The position numbers and the translations under genes are program-made. A DNA stretch of 42,010 nucleotides from Paludibacter sp. UBA6032 (lineage in GTDB: Bacteria; Bacteroidota; Bacteroidia; Bacteroidales; Paludibacteraceae), in assembly GCA_002427885.1 (NCBI GenBank), contig DIZI01000006.1:1-42010 (forward strand), written 5' to 3'. Shown in pieces: positions 8,655 through 17,897 of the stretch. A model generated the notes under the pieces. It was given only the letters and a program-made list of their open reading frames with translations, was not told the origin of the DNA and did not search any database. Numbering within the stretch: position 1 is the stretch's first letter; every line of letters begins with the position of its first letter.

Positions 8655-10970
8655 ATGGATTTTCCATTTCTAAATGATTTAAACGAAAGTCAACAAAATG
8701 CGGTTAAATATACCGACGGTGCCTCACTGGTTATTGCGGGTGCAGGATCGGGGAAAACGCGCGTGTTGACTTACAAAATAGCCTATCTGCTTAAAACAGG
8801 AATGGCACCCGGTTCCATTTTGGCGCTTACTTTTACCAACAAAGCCGCACGCGAAATGAAAGAGCGTATTGCAGCCATGGTCGGGGTAAATACCGCCCGT
8901 TACCTTTGGATGGGTACTTTTCATGCCATTTTCTCCCGAATCTTACGCTCGGAAGCGGAACATATCGGCTTCAGTAAGAACTTCACAATTTACGACTCTG
9001 CCGACTCGAAAAGTCTGATAAAAAGTATCGTAAAGGAAATGAAGCTGGATGATAAGGTCTATAAACACGGTTTTGTTCAATCGCGGATTTCGTATGCTAA
9101 AAACAACCTGATTACTCCCGATTCCTATCTGGCTAATACCGATCTGATAAAAGCCGATACCGGTGCACGCATTCCCCTGTTGAAGGATATTTACAAAATT
9201 TACTGTAACCGTTGTAAGCAAGCCGACGCCATGGATTTTGATGATTTATTGCTGCAAACCAATGTCCTTTTTCGAAACCATCCGGCTATTTTGCAAAAGT
9301 ACCAACAGATTTTCAGGTATATTCTGGTGGATGAGTATCAGGATACTAATTTTGCACAATACCTGATTGTAAAAAAACTGGCTGAACAGCACGAAAAAAT
9401 TTGCGTGGTAGGTGACGATGCGCAAAGTATTTATTCCTTTCGCGGTGCCAATATCGATAATATCCTGCAATTTAAAAGCACCTATAAAAATGCCCGGATC
9501 TTTAAACTGGAACAAAATTATCGTTCCACCAAAACCATTGTCAATGCAGCCAACAGCTTAATTGACAAGAATTCGGCTCAAATAAAGAAAACCGTTTTCT
9601 CGGAGAAGGAAACGGGGAAACCTATCAAGGTACTGAGTGTTTTCACCGATTACGAAGAAGGTTTCGTTGTTGCAAATAACATTACCGATCTGAAGTACGA
9701 GAGTGACTATCGTTTTCAGGACGTTGCTGTTTTGTACCGCACCAACTCGCAATCGCGTGTAATGGAGGAGGCCTTGCGAAAACAAAGTATTCCATACCGT
9801 ATTTACGGAGGTTTGTCCTTTTATCAACGGAAAGAAATCAAAGATGTAATTGCTTATTGTCGGTTGGTTTGTAATTCGAACGATGAGGAAGCATTGAAAC
9901 GAATTATCAATTATCCGGCCCGTGGAATCGGCGATACCACGGTGAACAAGCTGATAGAATGTGCACAGCTTCATGCTGTCAGCGTTTGGGATGTACTGTC
10001 CGATATGCTGAAATACAATTTAGCTATAAATGCCGGAACTGCTAACAAACTGGCACAATTCCGGAACATGATCGATGTTTTTGCCCAACAGGTTTCCACC
10101 CAAAATGCTTACGATCTGGCTAACAGTATTGTGAAAACCACTGGTGTGATCAGCGACGCGTTTACCGATCGTTCTCCCGAAAATATGAGCAAACAGGAAA
10201 ACGTGCAGGAATTGCTCAAGGCTGTTCATGAATTTTGTGAAACAAAACAAAGCGAAGGTCTGGAAATAACCCTGCTGCCCGATTATCTGGCGGAAATTTC
10301 GTTGCTGACCGATCAGGATACGGATAAAGAAACGGATAAGGATAAAGTCACCTTAATGACTGTTCATGCGGCCAAAGGACTTGAATTTAAAGCCGTGTTC
10401 ATTGTGGGAATGGAAGAAGAACTGTTTCCTTCTCCGTTTTGTACGCAAAGCGAACGTGAACTGGAAGAAGAACGACGCCTTTTTTATGTGGCCATCACCC
10501 GTGCCGAGGAACGCTGTTTTATCAGTTATTCAAAATCGCGTTTTCGAAACGGGAAAACGAACTTTTCCAACCCCAGCCGGTTTATTGAAGATATTGACAA
10601 GCAATTTCTGGACATGCCCGTTGAACTAAAACCCAAACAAACCCAAATCGGTGACTGGGATGATGACATGGAAATTGAACGGAACCGGTTCAACAAAAGT
10701 AATACTTTCTCAAAATCTGTTTTTACCGAAAAACCGGCACCGCCTGTTCCTAAACGTTTGGTAAAACTGGAAAATAATAAAGGAAATGGCAATCCATCGA
10801 ATGGAGTTGCTATTCCTGTGGGTGCATTTGTGAAGCACGGCATTTTTGGCATTGGGAAAGTGATAGAGACAAGCGTCGTAAATGGCAACGAAAAAGCCGA
10901 CATTGATTTCGGTGAAAAAGGCATGAAATCTTTATTGCTGAAATTTGCAAAGTTGGAAGTTTTAAAATAG
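8655..10970 (+). CDS. pcrA: ATP-dependent DNA helicase PcrA/UvrD
   Basis: 771 residues, usual size for the superfamily 1A 3'-5' helicases of nucleotide excision repair and replication-fork maintenance. Motifs in order: Q-motif L-N-E-S-Q-Q-N-A-V, Walker A A-G-A-G-S-G-K-T (28-35), Walker B V-D-E-Y-Q-D-T, motif III G-D-D-A-Q-S-I-Y-S-F-R-G, motif IV Q-N-Y-R-S, motif V T-V-H-A-A-K-G-L-E-F, motif VI Y-V-A-I-T-R-A-E. The C-terminal end (about 720-771) has G-I-F-G-I-G-K-V, the Tudor-like domain by which PcrA/UvrD contacts RNA polymerase. Orthologues are called uvrD or pcrA. recA follows on the same strand with its own promoter. Confidence 0.96.
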   Translation: MDFPFLNDLNESQQNAVKYTDGASLVIAGAGSGKTRVLTYKIAYLLKTGMAPGSILALTFTNKAAREMKERIAAMVGVNTARYLWMGTFHAIFSRILRSEAEHIGFSKNFTIYDSADSKSLIKSIVKEMKLDDKVYKHGFVQSRISYAKNNLITPDSYLANTDLIKADTGARIPLLKDIYKIYCNRCKQADAMDFDDLLLQTNVLFRNHPAILQKYQQIFRYILVDEYQDTNFAQYLIVKKLAEQHEKICVVGDDAQSIYSFRGANIDNILQFKSTYKNARIFKLEQNYRSTKTIVNAANSLIDKNSAQIKKTVFSEKETGKPIKVLSVFTDYEEGFVVANNITDLKYESDYRFQDVAVLYRTNSQSRVMEEALRKQSIPYRIYGGLSFYQRKEIKDVIAYCRLVCNSNDEEALKRIINYPARGIGDTTVNKLIECAQLHAVSVWDVLSDMLKYNLAINAGTANKLAQFRNMIDVFAQQVSTQNAYDLANSIVKTTGVISDAFTDRSPENMSKQENVQELLKAVHEFCETKQSEGLEITLLPDYLAEISLLTDQDTDKETDKDKVTLMTVHAAKGLEFKAVFIVGMEEELFPSPFCTQSERELEEERRLFYVAITRAEERCFISYSKSRFRNGKTNFSNPSRFIEDIDKQFLDMPVELKPKQTQIGDWDDDMEIERNRFNKSNTFSKSVFTEKPAPPVPKRLVKLENNKGNGNPSNGVAIPVGAFVKHGIFGIGKVIETSVVNGNEKADIDFGEKGMKSLLLKFAKLEVLK

Positions 10971-10979
10971 AAAAATGTA

Positions 10980-10987
10980 TATCTTTG
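10980..10987 (+). promoter_or_regulatory. Bacteroidetes -7 box (TATCTTTG) upstream of recA
   Basis: TAnnTTTG match 75 bases before the recA start and just after the helicase stop, so recA can be transcribed on its own. I saw no obvious dyad that would serve as a LexA operator. Confidence 0.55.
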
Positions 10988-11061
10988 TACTAATAAGATT
11001 TGAATTAAATTTATCTGAAGCATAATCAATTAAAAAAATAATCAAATAAAACTATAAAATT

Positions 11062-12084
11062 ATGGCAGCAAAAATCGCTGAGGTAACTAACTCACCGTCA
11101 TCAGACAAACTCAAAGCATTGCAACTGGCAATGGACAAAATTGAAAAAGACCATGGAAAAGGCACCATCATGCGCATGGGTGACACGAAAGTAGAAGATG
11201 TATCTTTTATTTCAAGTGGTTCTATCGGGCTCAATATTGCTTTAGGCGTGGGTGGTTATCCACGCGGACGTGTTGTTGAGATTTTCGGACCTGAATCATC
11301 CGGTAAAACTACACTGGCCATTCATGCTATTGCCGAAGCGCAGAAAGCCGGTGGAATAGCTGCATTTATTGATGCAGAACATGCCTTCGACCGTTTTTAT
11401 GCTCAAAAACTGGGTGTTAATATCGAAGAATTACTGATTTCACAACCAGATAACGGTGAACAGGCATTGGAAGTCGCCGATCAGTTGATTCGCTCTTCAG
11501 CAGTCGACATCGTGGTGATTGACTCGGTGGCCGCACTGACTCCTAAAGCCGAGCTGGAAGGCGATATGGGTGATTCGAAAATGGGTTTGCAGGCCCGTTT
11601 GATGTCGCAGGCATTGCGTAAACTGACTGCCAATATCAACAAAACCAATACAACCTGTATTTTTATCAATCAATTGCGTGAAAAAATCGGTGTTATGTTT
11701 GGTAATCCTGAAACGACAACCGGTGGTAATGCATTGAAATTCTATGCATCAATCCGTTTGGATATTCGTCGTATCGGTCAGTTGAAAGATGGTGACGAAG
11801 CCGTTGGAAATCAAACCCGTGTGAAAGTGGTAAAAAACAAAGTGGCACCACCTTTCCGTAAGGCAGAATTCGATATTATGTATGGTGAAGGAATTTCGAA
11901 AACCGGTGAAATTGTCGACCTGGGTGTGGAATATGGCATCATCAAGAAAAGCGGTTCGTGGTACAGTTACGGTGAAACCAAACTGGCTCAGGGACGCGAT
12001 GCTTCCAAAGCTTTAATCAAAGATAATCCCGAACTGGCGGCAGAACTGGAAGCTAAAATTGTGGAAGCAATTACAAATAAATAG
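11062..12084 (+). CDS. recA: Recombinase A
   Basis: 340 residues, normal length. Catalyses ATP-dependent strand exchange in homologous recombination and acts as co-protease in the SOS response. Seen: M-R-M-G-D (37-41), Walker A G-P-E-S-S-G-K-T (76-83), Walker B V-V-I-D-S-V-A-A-L, loop L1 E-G-D-M-G-D, loop L2 with F-I-N-Q-L-R-E-K-I-G-V-M-F-G-N-P-E-T-T-T-G-G in the expected place, and a short C-terminal tail with less acidic residues than in Escherichia coli. It is followed by a strong terminator at 12101. Confidence 0.98.
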   Translation: MAAKIAEVTNSPSSDKLKALQLAMDKIEKDHGKGTIMRMGDTKVEDVSFISSGSIGLNIALGVGGYPRGRVVEIFGPESSGKTTLAIHAIAEAQKAGGIAAFIDAEHAFDRFYAQKLGVNIEELLISQPDNGEQALEVADQLIRSSAVDIVVIDSVAALTPKAELEGDMGDSKMGLQARLMSQALRKLTANINKTNTTCIFINQLREKIGVMFGNPETTTGGNALKFYASIRLDIRRIGQLKDGDEAVGNQTRVKVVKNKVAPPFRKAEFDIMYGEGISKTGEIVDLGVEYGIIKKSGSWYSYGETKLAQGRDASKALIKDNPELAAELEAKIVEAITNK

Positions 12085-12100
12085 TCCGGAATAAAGTTGT

Positions 12101-12145
12101 GTCCTAAAATTGATTTTTCTGAATCAGTTTTAGGGCATTTTTATA
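12101..12145 (+). terminator. Terminator after recA
   Basis: 15-base stem, 12101-12115 with 12122-12136 (CCTAAAATTGATT / AATCAGTTTTAGG, one G-T pair), six-base loop, followed by a T-rich run. Confidence 0.85.
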
Positions 12146-12150
12146 TTTAG

Positions 12151-12228
12151 CCACGAAGTGGTGTTTTCTCATAACATAGGGTGAAGCCCTATGACGCAGC
12201 ATAGCTGCAATACAAGCCACGAAGTGGC
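12151..12228. repeat. Row of four short hairpins between recA and U32 gene
   Basis: CCACGAAGTGG at 12151-12161, CATAGGG/CCCTATG at 12175-12193, GCAGCATAGCTGC at 12196-12208, and GCCACGAAGTGGC at 12216-12228. The first and last are copies of one another. They lie between convergent genes, after the recA terminator. Confidence 0.8.
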
Positions 12229-12246
12229 ATAATCACATGAGCAGTT

Positions 12247-14058
12247 TTATAGTTTTGTTATCCGCATTTCACAGGCATTACAGTCGAAGGTCAATGCATA
12301 TTCCTGATCGTTATTTCTCAAAGTAAGCGGTTCTTTGAAAGTGGCTTTGTAACCTTCTTTCGGACACCAACCCATAGTGAATTTAATGCAATGCTTTGTA
12401 AACATCAAAGGAACACCTTCCTGCGCTTTGACTTCAAATCCGGGCATTATTTCTTCTACACCGTGCTCGTGGTAAAATTCTTCAGAAAGTTTATTGATTA
12501 CATTTCCTAGATAAGTCAATTGTTTTACAGGATAATCAGCCGGTTTTGGTTCGTGTTTTGGAATCCTGATATAAGCTTTTTCTCTTACTTCATCCAATTG
12601 TTCCACTGCCAGCCTGCGCCAATCACTTAATCTGGATGCCGGAAAAAACCAGGGAGATTCAATTTGAATGTTTATATCTTGCGCTTCGTAAATGGTATTC
12701 CCCAATTTTGATAATTGGTTTTTGATATTATCATTTACTGCATCCGGTTTTTGGGCAAGTTGTTTATCACATTCAGTATCGTAAATAGTCGAAATACCAT
12801 CTTCATCGGTCAGTTGAATGGAAAAGCCGTTGCTAATTTCTTTGAATAACATAGAAAGACCCACTTTTCTTTCAGCGGTCTTTCCCTTTAGTATTTTTTC
12901 AAAAGCCTGATCCTGATTCCGGTAAAGCATTACGCCATCAGTAATTTTTGGCATTTCTGCGGGAAATACTTGCTTTCTTTCAACCCGATTCACCCGAAAT
13001 CCTGTTAAATCACCATGTTTATTAATAAAACAAAGCCCATCGCCGTTGTTCAGCAAGTGTCCGTTATGTACTTCAAAAAAGTTCCGTCCAATATAGGTCA
13101 CTTTCCCAATCGGTTCACCCAATGATTTGGGCGTATCCAGTTGTGCAATATCAGGTTTACGCCCGTGTAAGAAATAATCGGTTGCTCCGCGCCGGAAACT
13201 TTTCTCAGGATTCGGTTCGAAAAAGAAAGTGGTACGTCCTGCCGATGCTTTTTCATAATTAGCATTTCCGTCTAACAAAACATCTAATTTCTTCCGGTAA
13301 AATGCCGTGATATTCTTCACGTAATCAACATCTTTCAATCGTCCTTCAATCTTAAAGGAAGTTACTCCGGCAACCATTAATTCTTCCAGTGAATCGGATA
13401 AATCCAGATCTTTCAGCGATAGTAAATGCTTGTTTTTTACCAATAAATTATCGTCGGCATCGGACAAAGTATAAGGAAGCCGGCAATACTGCGCACACTC
13501 TCCACGATTGGCGGAACGGCCGCAGTTAGCCTCACTCATATAACATTGGCCGCTGTAACTCACGCACAGAGCACCATGAACAAAGGCTTCTAGTTCCACT
13601 TCGGTTTTTGCGGCTATTTCAGTAATTTGCTTTAAAGTCAATTCCCGGGCCAATACTACTCGTGAAAATCCAACATCTTGCAAAAACCTGACTTTTTCAA
13701 CTGTCCGGTTATCGGTTTGTGTACTGGCATGAAGCGCAATAGGAGGTAAATTCAATTTTAAAATTCCCATATCCTGAATAATCAGTGCATCAGCTCCGGC
13801 TTCATAAATTTCCCAAATCAGCTTTTCAGCTTCGGGCAATTGATCGTCAGTCAAAATAGTATTCAAAGCCACCAATACTTTTACCCTGAATTGATGCGCA
13901 TATTTCACCAACTCAGCAATATCTTCTATCGAATTTCCTGCTGCAGCCCGCGCTCCAAATTGTGACGCACCGATATACACAGCATCAGCTCCATGATTGA
14001 TAGCTGCCAAACCGCATTCAAGGTTTTTGGCGGGAGAGAGAAGTTCGATTTTGATCAT
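12247..14058 (-). CDS. U32 family protein (RlhA/YhbU type)
   Basis: 603 residues from the ATG at 14058; a GTG six codons further up is open, but the family N-terminus is I-E-L-L-S-P-A-K and the extra residues come from an AT-rich repeat. U32 proteins are annotated as peptidases, but characterised members (RlhA, TrhP, UbiU/V) are hydroxylases acting on RNA or quinone, with Fe-S clusters. Seen: barrel start G-A-D-A-V-Y-I-G, H-A-S-T-Q, and a cysteine set C165, C172, C179, C188, C192 fit for a cluster. The C-terminal half (DUF3656-like region) is complete and ends in C-N-A-C. By length it is closest to RlhA, the 23S rRNA C2501 hydroxylase; this is inference. Confidence 0.9.
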   Translation of the reverse strand: MIKIELLSPAKNLECGLAAINHGADAVYIGASQFGARAAAGNSIEDIAELVKYAHQFRVKVLVALNTILTDDQLPEAEKLIWEIYEAGADALIIQDMGILKLNLPPIALHASTQTDNRTVEKVRFLQDVGFSRVVLARELTLKQITEIAAKTEVELEAFVHGALCVSYSGQCYMSEANCGRSANRGECAQYCRLPYTLSDADDNLLVKNKHLLSLKDLDLSDSLEELMVAGVTSFKIEGRLKDVDYVKNITAFYRKKLDVLLDGNANYEKASAGRTTFFFEPNPEKSFRRGATDYFLHGRKPDIAQLDTPKSLGEPIGKVTYIGRNFFEVHNGHLLNNGDGLCFINKHGDLTGFRVNRVERKQVFPAEMPKITDGVMLYRNQDQAFEKILKGKTAERKVGLSMLFKEISNGFSIQLTDEDGISTIYDTECDKQLAQKPDAVNDNIKNQLSKLGNTIYEAQDINIQIESPWFFPASRLSDWRRLAVEQLDEVREKAYIRIPKHEPKPADYPVKQLTYLGNVINKLSEEFYHEHGVEEIMPGFEVKAQEGVPLMFTKHCIKFTMGWCPKEGYKATFKEPLTLRNNDQEYALTFDCNACEMRITKL

Positions 14059-14081
14059 AATCAATTCATAATTCACAATTT

Positions 14082-14110
14082 ATAATTCATAATTGTGCAT
14101 TATGAATTAT
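14082..14110. repeat. AT-rich inverted repeat upstream of U32 gene
   Basis: Exact 12-bp arms 14082-14093 and 14099-14110 around TGTGC, adjoining a further degenerate copy at 14061-14081. It occupies the whole gap between metA and the U32 gene. Confidence 0.6.
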
Positions 14111-14117
14111 GAACTGA

Positions 14118-15035
14118 TCAATGTATTTTTGTTAAATCATAAGGAGTTTCCTGATATACAAAGTAATTCAACCAGTTACTAAAAAGCAGGTTGGCATGAC
14201 TGCGCCAACGTACCAGGGGTTCGTTGTTCGGATCATCATTACGGTAATAGTTTTGGGGCATATTAATGGGTAATCCTTTTTCAAGGTCGCGTTTATATTC
14301 CGTATCCAAATTTAGCGGTGAATATTCTGAATGTCCCGTAATAAAGAATTCACGGCCATTACGTCCCATTACCATGTATACTCCCGATTCGGGTGATTCG
14401 GACAGTAAAGTCAGATCCGGTATTTTTCTTATATCTTCGGTACGTACTTCGGTGTGCCGGCTGTGCGGAACATAGAACACATCGTCGAAACCGCGAAAAA
14501 TAGGATTTTTGTGTTCAAATTTCACGTGTTCAAAAACTCCGAACATTTTTGCATCGAGCTTATATTTCGGAATACCGTAGTAATGATGCAAACCTGCCTG
14601 TGCCGCCCAACAAATAAAAAATGTGGAAGTAACATGTGTACGAGCCCAATCGAATATTTTGGTGATTTCGGGCCAATAGGTAACTTCTTCAAATTCTAAA
14701 AGTTCTACGGGTGCGCCGGTTATAATCATACCGTCGTAATTACTTGCCTGAATGTCTTCGAAATTTTTGTAGAAAGCCATCATGTGCTCAATAGGGGTAT
14801 TCTTAGAAACATGACTTTCAAGCTGTAGAAAATCGATTTCAATCTGAAGCGGTGAATTGGATAACAAGCGAATCAAATCTGTTTCAGTTGTGATTTTTAC
14901 GGGCATTAAATTTAAAATCACAATTTTTAATGGACGGATCTCCTGACTCGAAGCACGGTCTGTGTCCATTACGAAGATATTTTCTTCCAGAAGAACATCC
15001 ACGGCCGGTAATGTAAAAGGAATATTTAAAGGCAT
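14118..15035 (-). CDS. metA: Homoserine O-acetyltransferase, MetA family
   Basis: 305 residues, normal length. Activates homoserine by acylation, the first step specific to methionine synthesis. Catalytic Cys142 in F-I-C-W-A-A-Q, His235 and Glu237 in G-H-S-E-Y. Residue 111, in T-G-A-P-V-E, is Glu. In this family Glu111 is known to give acetyl-CoA use (Bacillus cereus type) and Gly111 succinyl-CoA use (Escherichia coli type), so the product is predicted to be O-acetylhomoserine despite the name often given to the family. About 60 bases lie between it and the U32 gene on the same strand, and 45 to the upstream gene, so the three may be co-transcribed. No SAM riboswitch was seen. Confidence 0.95.
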   Translation of the reverse strand: MPLNIPFTLPAVDVLLEENIFVMDTDRASSQEIRPLKIVILNLMPVKITTETDLIRLLSNSPLQIEIDFLQLESHVSKNTPIEHMMAFYKNFEDIQASNYDGMIITGAPVELLEFEEVTYWPEITKIFDWARTHVTSTFFICWAAQAGLHHYYGIPKYKLDAKMFGVFEHVKFEHKNPIFRGFDDVFYVPHSRHTEVRTEDIRKIPDLTLLSESPESGVYMVMGRNGREFFITGHSEYSPLNLDTEYKRDLEKGLPINMPQNYYRNDDPNNEPLVRWRSHANLLFSNWLNYFVYQETPYDLTKIH

Positions 15036-15080
15036 AATTTGTTAATTCAATTTGTTGATTAATTCAGTTCGCTGTCACAT

Positions 15081-15887
15081 TTAATAATATTTTCTATATA
15101 TCTCCCAATAAGCAGTGCTACCAATAAAATCGGTCAGAAATCCGTTCAACTTTTCAAGTAACAACGGCGATTTTTTATGTACAGCCCAAGCCAGATGTTG
15201 CTCAAAGCCGATGGGAATGGATACATCAATATTCGGGTACTGCAGTTTCAACCTTCTTGCAAACTGTTCATTACATATAGTATATTTTATTTTTCCTTCC
15301 GAAACCATACGTACCATTTGTTCCGTACTGGCATTTTTCATCTCAATAATTTGAATCGGACTGGCAATTTCATTAGACAAATTCCTGATACGCATGATAT
15401 AAGGCGAATTAACCGGAACAAATAATGTGTCGTTAGCCAATTGAATTTGATGATATATAAGTTGATGTTGAGTTGAATCTTCTGGAATTCGTTGCACCAA
15501 AACCTGACGTGTTGTTAACAGAGGAATTGTAAAAAGTGCATCATTTTGCCATTCGGTTGTAATGGGAATGAAATCGGCAATTATATCATAGTCGCCACTT
15601 TTAATTTTTTCCATGCAATTTTTTATATCACTTTCTTCTGTTATTACAAGCTCGAGTCCTAACGAATCTGCAAATGCTTTGATGACTTCATACTGAAATC
15701 CGTAAATACTGTCACCCTTGTTCGAAAAACCCGTGCGGCTACTGTCCGTTAATACTGATAATCGCCCGGACTCAATGATACCAGGTAAATCATGAACCTG
15801 ATTTCTGAAAGACCGTATGTATAAAAATGCGGCAATCATCAGGGTTAATGTTCCCAATACTATTCCTATTTGCAGTTTTCGGTTCAC
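15081..15887 (-). CDS. Membrane-anchored solute-binding protein, family 3 (MltF-like)
   Basis: 268 residues from a GTG at 15887; an in-frame stop just above makes this the only sensible start. Residues about 5-26 form an uncleaved anchor (L-G-T-L-T-L-M-I-A-A-F-L-Y). The rest is a type 2 periplasmic-binding fold of the SBP_bac_3 type: G-R-L-S-V-L-T, G-F-Q-Y-E-V-I-K-A-F-A, S-G-D-Y-D-I-I-A-D-F, and a late W-E-I-Y-R-K-Y. It resembles the N-terminal sensor half of lytic transglycosylase MltF but lacks the transglycosylase domain. No transporter permease is near, so it may sense rather than import a ligand. Confidence 0.85.
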   Translation of the reverse strand: MNRKLQIGIVLGTLTLMIAAFLYIRSFRNQVHDLPGIIESGRLSVLTDSSRTGFSNKGDSIYGFQYEVIKAFADSLGLELVITEESDIKNCMEKIKSGDYDIIADFIPITTEWQNDALFTIPLLTTRQVLVQRIPEDSTQHQLIYHQIQLANDTLFVPVNSPYIMRIRNLSNEIASPIQIIEMKNASTEQMVRMVSEGKIKYTICNEQFARRLKLQYPNIDVSIPIGFEQHLAWAVHKKSPLLLEKLNGFLTDFIGSTAYWEIYRKYY

Positions 15888-15953
15888 TTTTTTGCGATGT
15901 TATTTGTTCTGCTTTGTATTCTTTATCGTCGGAAGTATTTTAATTACAATGCT

Positions 15954-17897
15954 TTAATCATAAAAATTCCAGGAGAGTCCACCCTTCAAAATCGCCGGAT
16001 CTATTGGATAATTTGGCATGGAATAATAACCTTCTTTTATAAACATTTGACTTATATTATAATACTCAATAAAGAAGCGGGTACGTTTCAGATGAAAATT
16101 CAAATAAGCATTTAAAACTGGATAATTTCCTATTTTTGTATGTTTTTGAGAGTAAAATTGTCCGGTAGCAGGCATATATGAAGGAGCATAATAGGCCGTA
16201 TGATACCTGAGATTTGTCCCGATTTGTACCGTCAATACATCAAACCATTTATCGTGATAATATAAATTATGAAAGAGTGTTAAATCCGGTAACGCTAAGA
16301 CATCCGGATTTGAACTAAGTTGATAGACGATGTTGTTTTCCAGCGTAAATTTACCGACATGAAAGTCTTTTTTAAAATTTGCAGCCAAAATCTGTATATT
16401 ACCTGCGTATTGTGCCGGTAAGGCGTTTGCATCAAAATAAATATATTTTCTGATATTTTCAACAGCAATATCTAATGATAAGGAACGTGTGGGAATTGAA
16501 AAAGTTCCCCCGATATGTGTACGGTAGACATGATTAAAACTGTTATCCCAACGGAAGTGATTGGATTGATAATGTTGTAAAAAATAGGAGGGAAGATCTC
16601 TTCGGCTAAATCCTGTGGCAACCAGTGAGATACTGTCATTCCATAACTTAAAAAAACCTCCAACATTTCCCTGTAATAAATAATCACCGGCTTTGTATCC
16701 CAATAAATTGATTTCTCCTAAAATGTTGTACCTGAAAATTTGACCTTGTTGTTTGGAGAGAATCCCACCTACTTTGGTGGATGATCTCAACATATGGTTA
16801 ATTACAAGTGTATCCGGGTTAAAAGGAAACTGCTGGATCTCATTTCCATTTAGAACCACCTGTTGTCGTACCTGATTACCCTGATTATACGTAAATTGTT
16901 GTATTTCATTTTCAATATATGCAGTCAAACCGAATTTCATCCATTTATTAAACTCTTCAGCCATGCTGACCGAAAAATTATTCGAAAGCGTTTGCAATGC
17001 TGATGTATCGTTTGTTTGTTTTAGAGTTGGAAAATAAGTGTTCTTATAAAAAGTTTTTTCAACACTATTTTCAAAATAACGTTTACTGAGACCATCAAAT
17101 TTAAATGTATGAGCGAAACGTGTAACCGGAACATATTCCGACCCTACCGAATCTTTACTTACCTGAACAGGTCGTTCAAATCCGATACTGTATTGTTGAT
17201 TGAAGTAAATCTCAGTTTGTTTATAATTGGAGTAGCCAACAATATTGGCCGGAATATCACTAGTAGCAATGTTTGTTGGATTTATACTAAGTGTATCACT
17301 TAAACCACCATTCTCATAATTATCTAAATTATTGGTAGTAATTAATCCAGTGGCATTGTAATGTTTTCCGTTGTAACTACCAAACAAAGATGCTGAAAAA
17401 CGTTTAACGCCCTGGTTTTTATATTCACCCCGGGCATAGATATAATCCAGTGTTGTCCCTATATTTAGCTTTTTGTTTGCATTGCCCGTAAATAAAAATT
17501 TAATATGGTCTTCATCCCTGTAGTTGGTCCCACCTGTTTTATAGTCCAGATTAGTAAAAGCTGTTTTGGTATTATAAAATGTCGCATGTTGTACATTCAT
17601 CATATACGGAAAATAGGCATTGGCAAAGATAAAATCGTTTTCGGCAGGACGATCAAAATACAATTTCGATTGTATGGGGGAACCCAGATTCCCGTTATAG
17701 GAATTGGCTATACTAAAACGATCAATGAGATTGACATCCTGAAAATTAAGAGGGATGGTATCCGCTGGAATTGAATCAACTACAGCAAAACGATCGGAAA
17801 GATGCCATGTCTTCAAATACCGGTAACCGGAAGGTATTTCCGATTGTGCCGACGTAAGAATCATAACAAAAAACAAAAAAAAGACAAACTTTTTCAC
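15954..17897 (-). CDS. Putative outer-membrane porin (Porin_10-type)
   Basis: 647 residues from the GTG at 17897. Longer reading starts at a TTG at 18023, but a promoter -7 box at 17968-17975 lies inside that extension, and the GTG gives a standard signal peptide (K-K then F-V-F-F-L-F-F-V-M-I-L, cleavage near Q-S). The mature part has D-R-F-S-I-A-N-S-Y-N-G-N-L-G-S-P and then alternating aromatic strands to the end, ending in F-Y-D, typical of beta-barrels of the Bacteroidetes putative porin family. Barrel insertion in the outer membrane is expected; the substrate is unknown. A TTG at 17906 is an alternative start. Confidence 0.85.
   Translation of the reverse strand: MKKFVFFLFFVMILTSAQSEIPSGYRYLKTWHLSDRFAVVDSIPADTIPLNFQDVNLIDRFSIANSYNGNLGSPIQSKLYFDRPAENDFIFANAYFPYMMNVQHATFYNTKTAFTNLDYKTGGTNYRDEDHIKFLFTGNANKKLNIGTTLDYIYARGEYKNQGVKRFSASLFGSYNGKHYNATGLITTNNLDNYENGGLSDTLSINPTNIATSDIPANIVGYSNYKQTEIYFNQQYSIGFERPVQVSKDSVGSEYVPVTRFAHTFKFDGLSKRYFENSVEKTFYKNTYFPTLKQTNDTSALQTLSNNFSVSMAEEFNKWMKFGLTAYIENEIQQFTYNQGNQVRQQVVLNGNEIQQFPFNPDTLVINHMLRSSTKVGGILSKQQGQIFRYNILGEINLLGYKAGDYLLQGNVGGFFKLWNDSISLVATGFSRRDLPSYFLQHYQSNHFRWDNSFNHVYRTHIGGTFSIPTRSLSLDIAVENIRKYIYFDANALPAQYAGNIQILAANFKKDFHVGKFTLENNIVYQLSSNPDVLALPDLTLFHNLYYHDKWFDVLTVQIGTNLRYHTAYYAPSYMPATGQFYSQKHTKIGNYPVLNAYLNFHLKRTRFFIEYYNISQMFIKEGYYSMPNYPIDPAILKGGLSWNFYD

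Noticed and set aside
15036..15080. SAM riboswitch before metA
   Set aside because: The gap of 45 bases is too short and has no matching structure.
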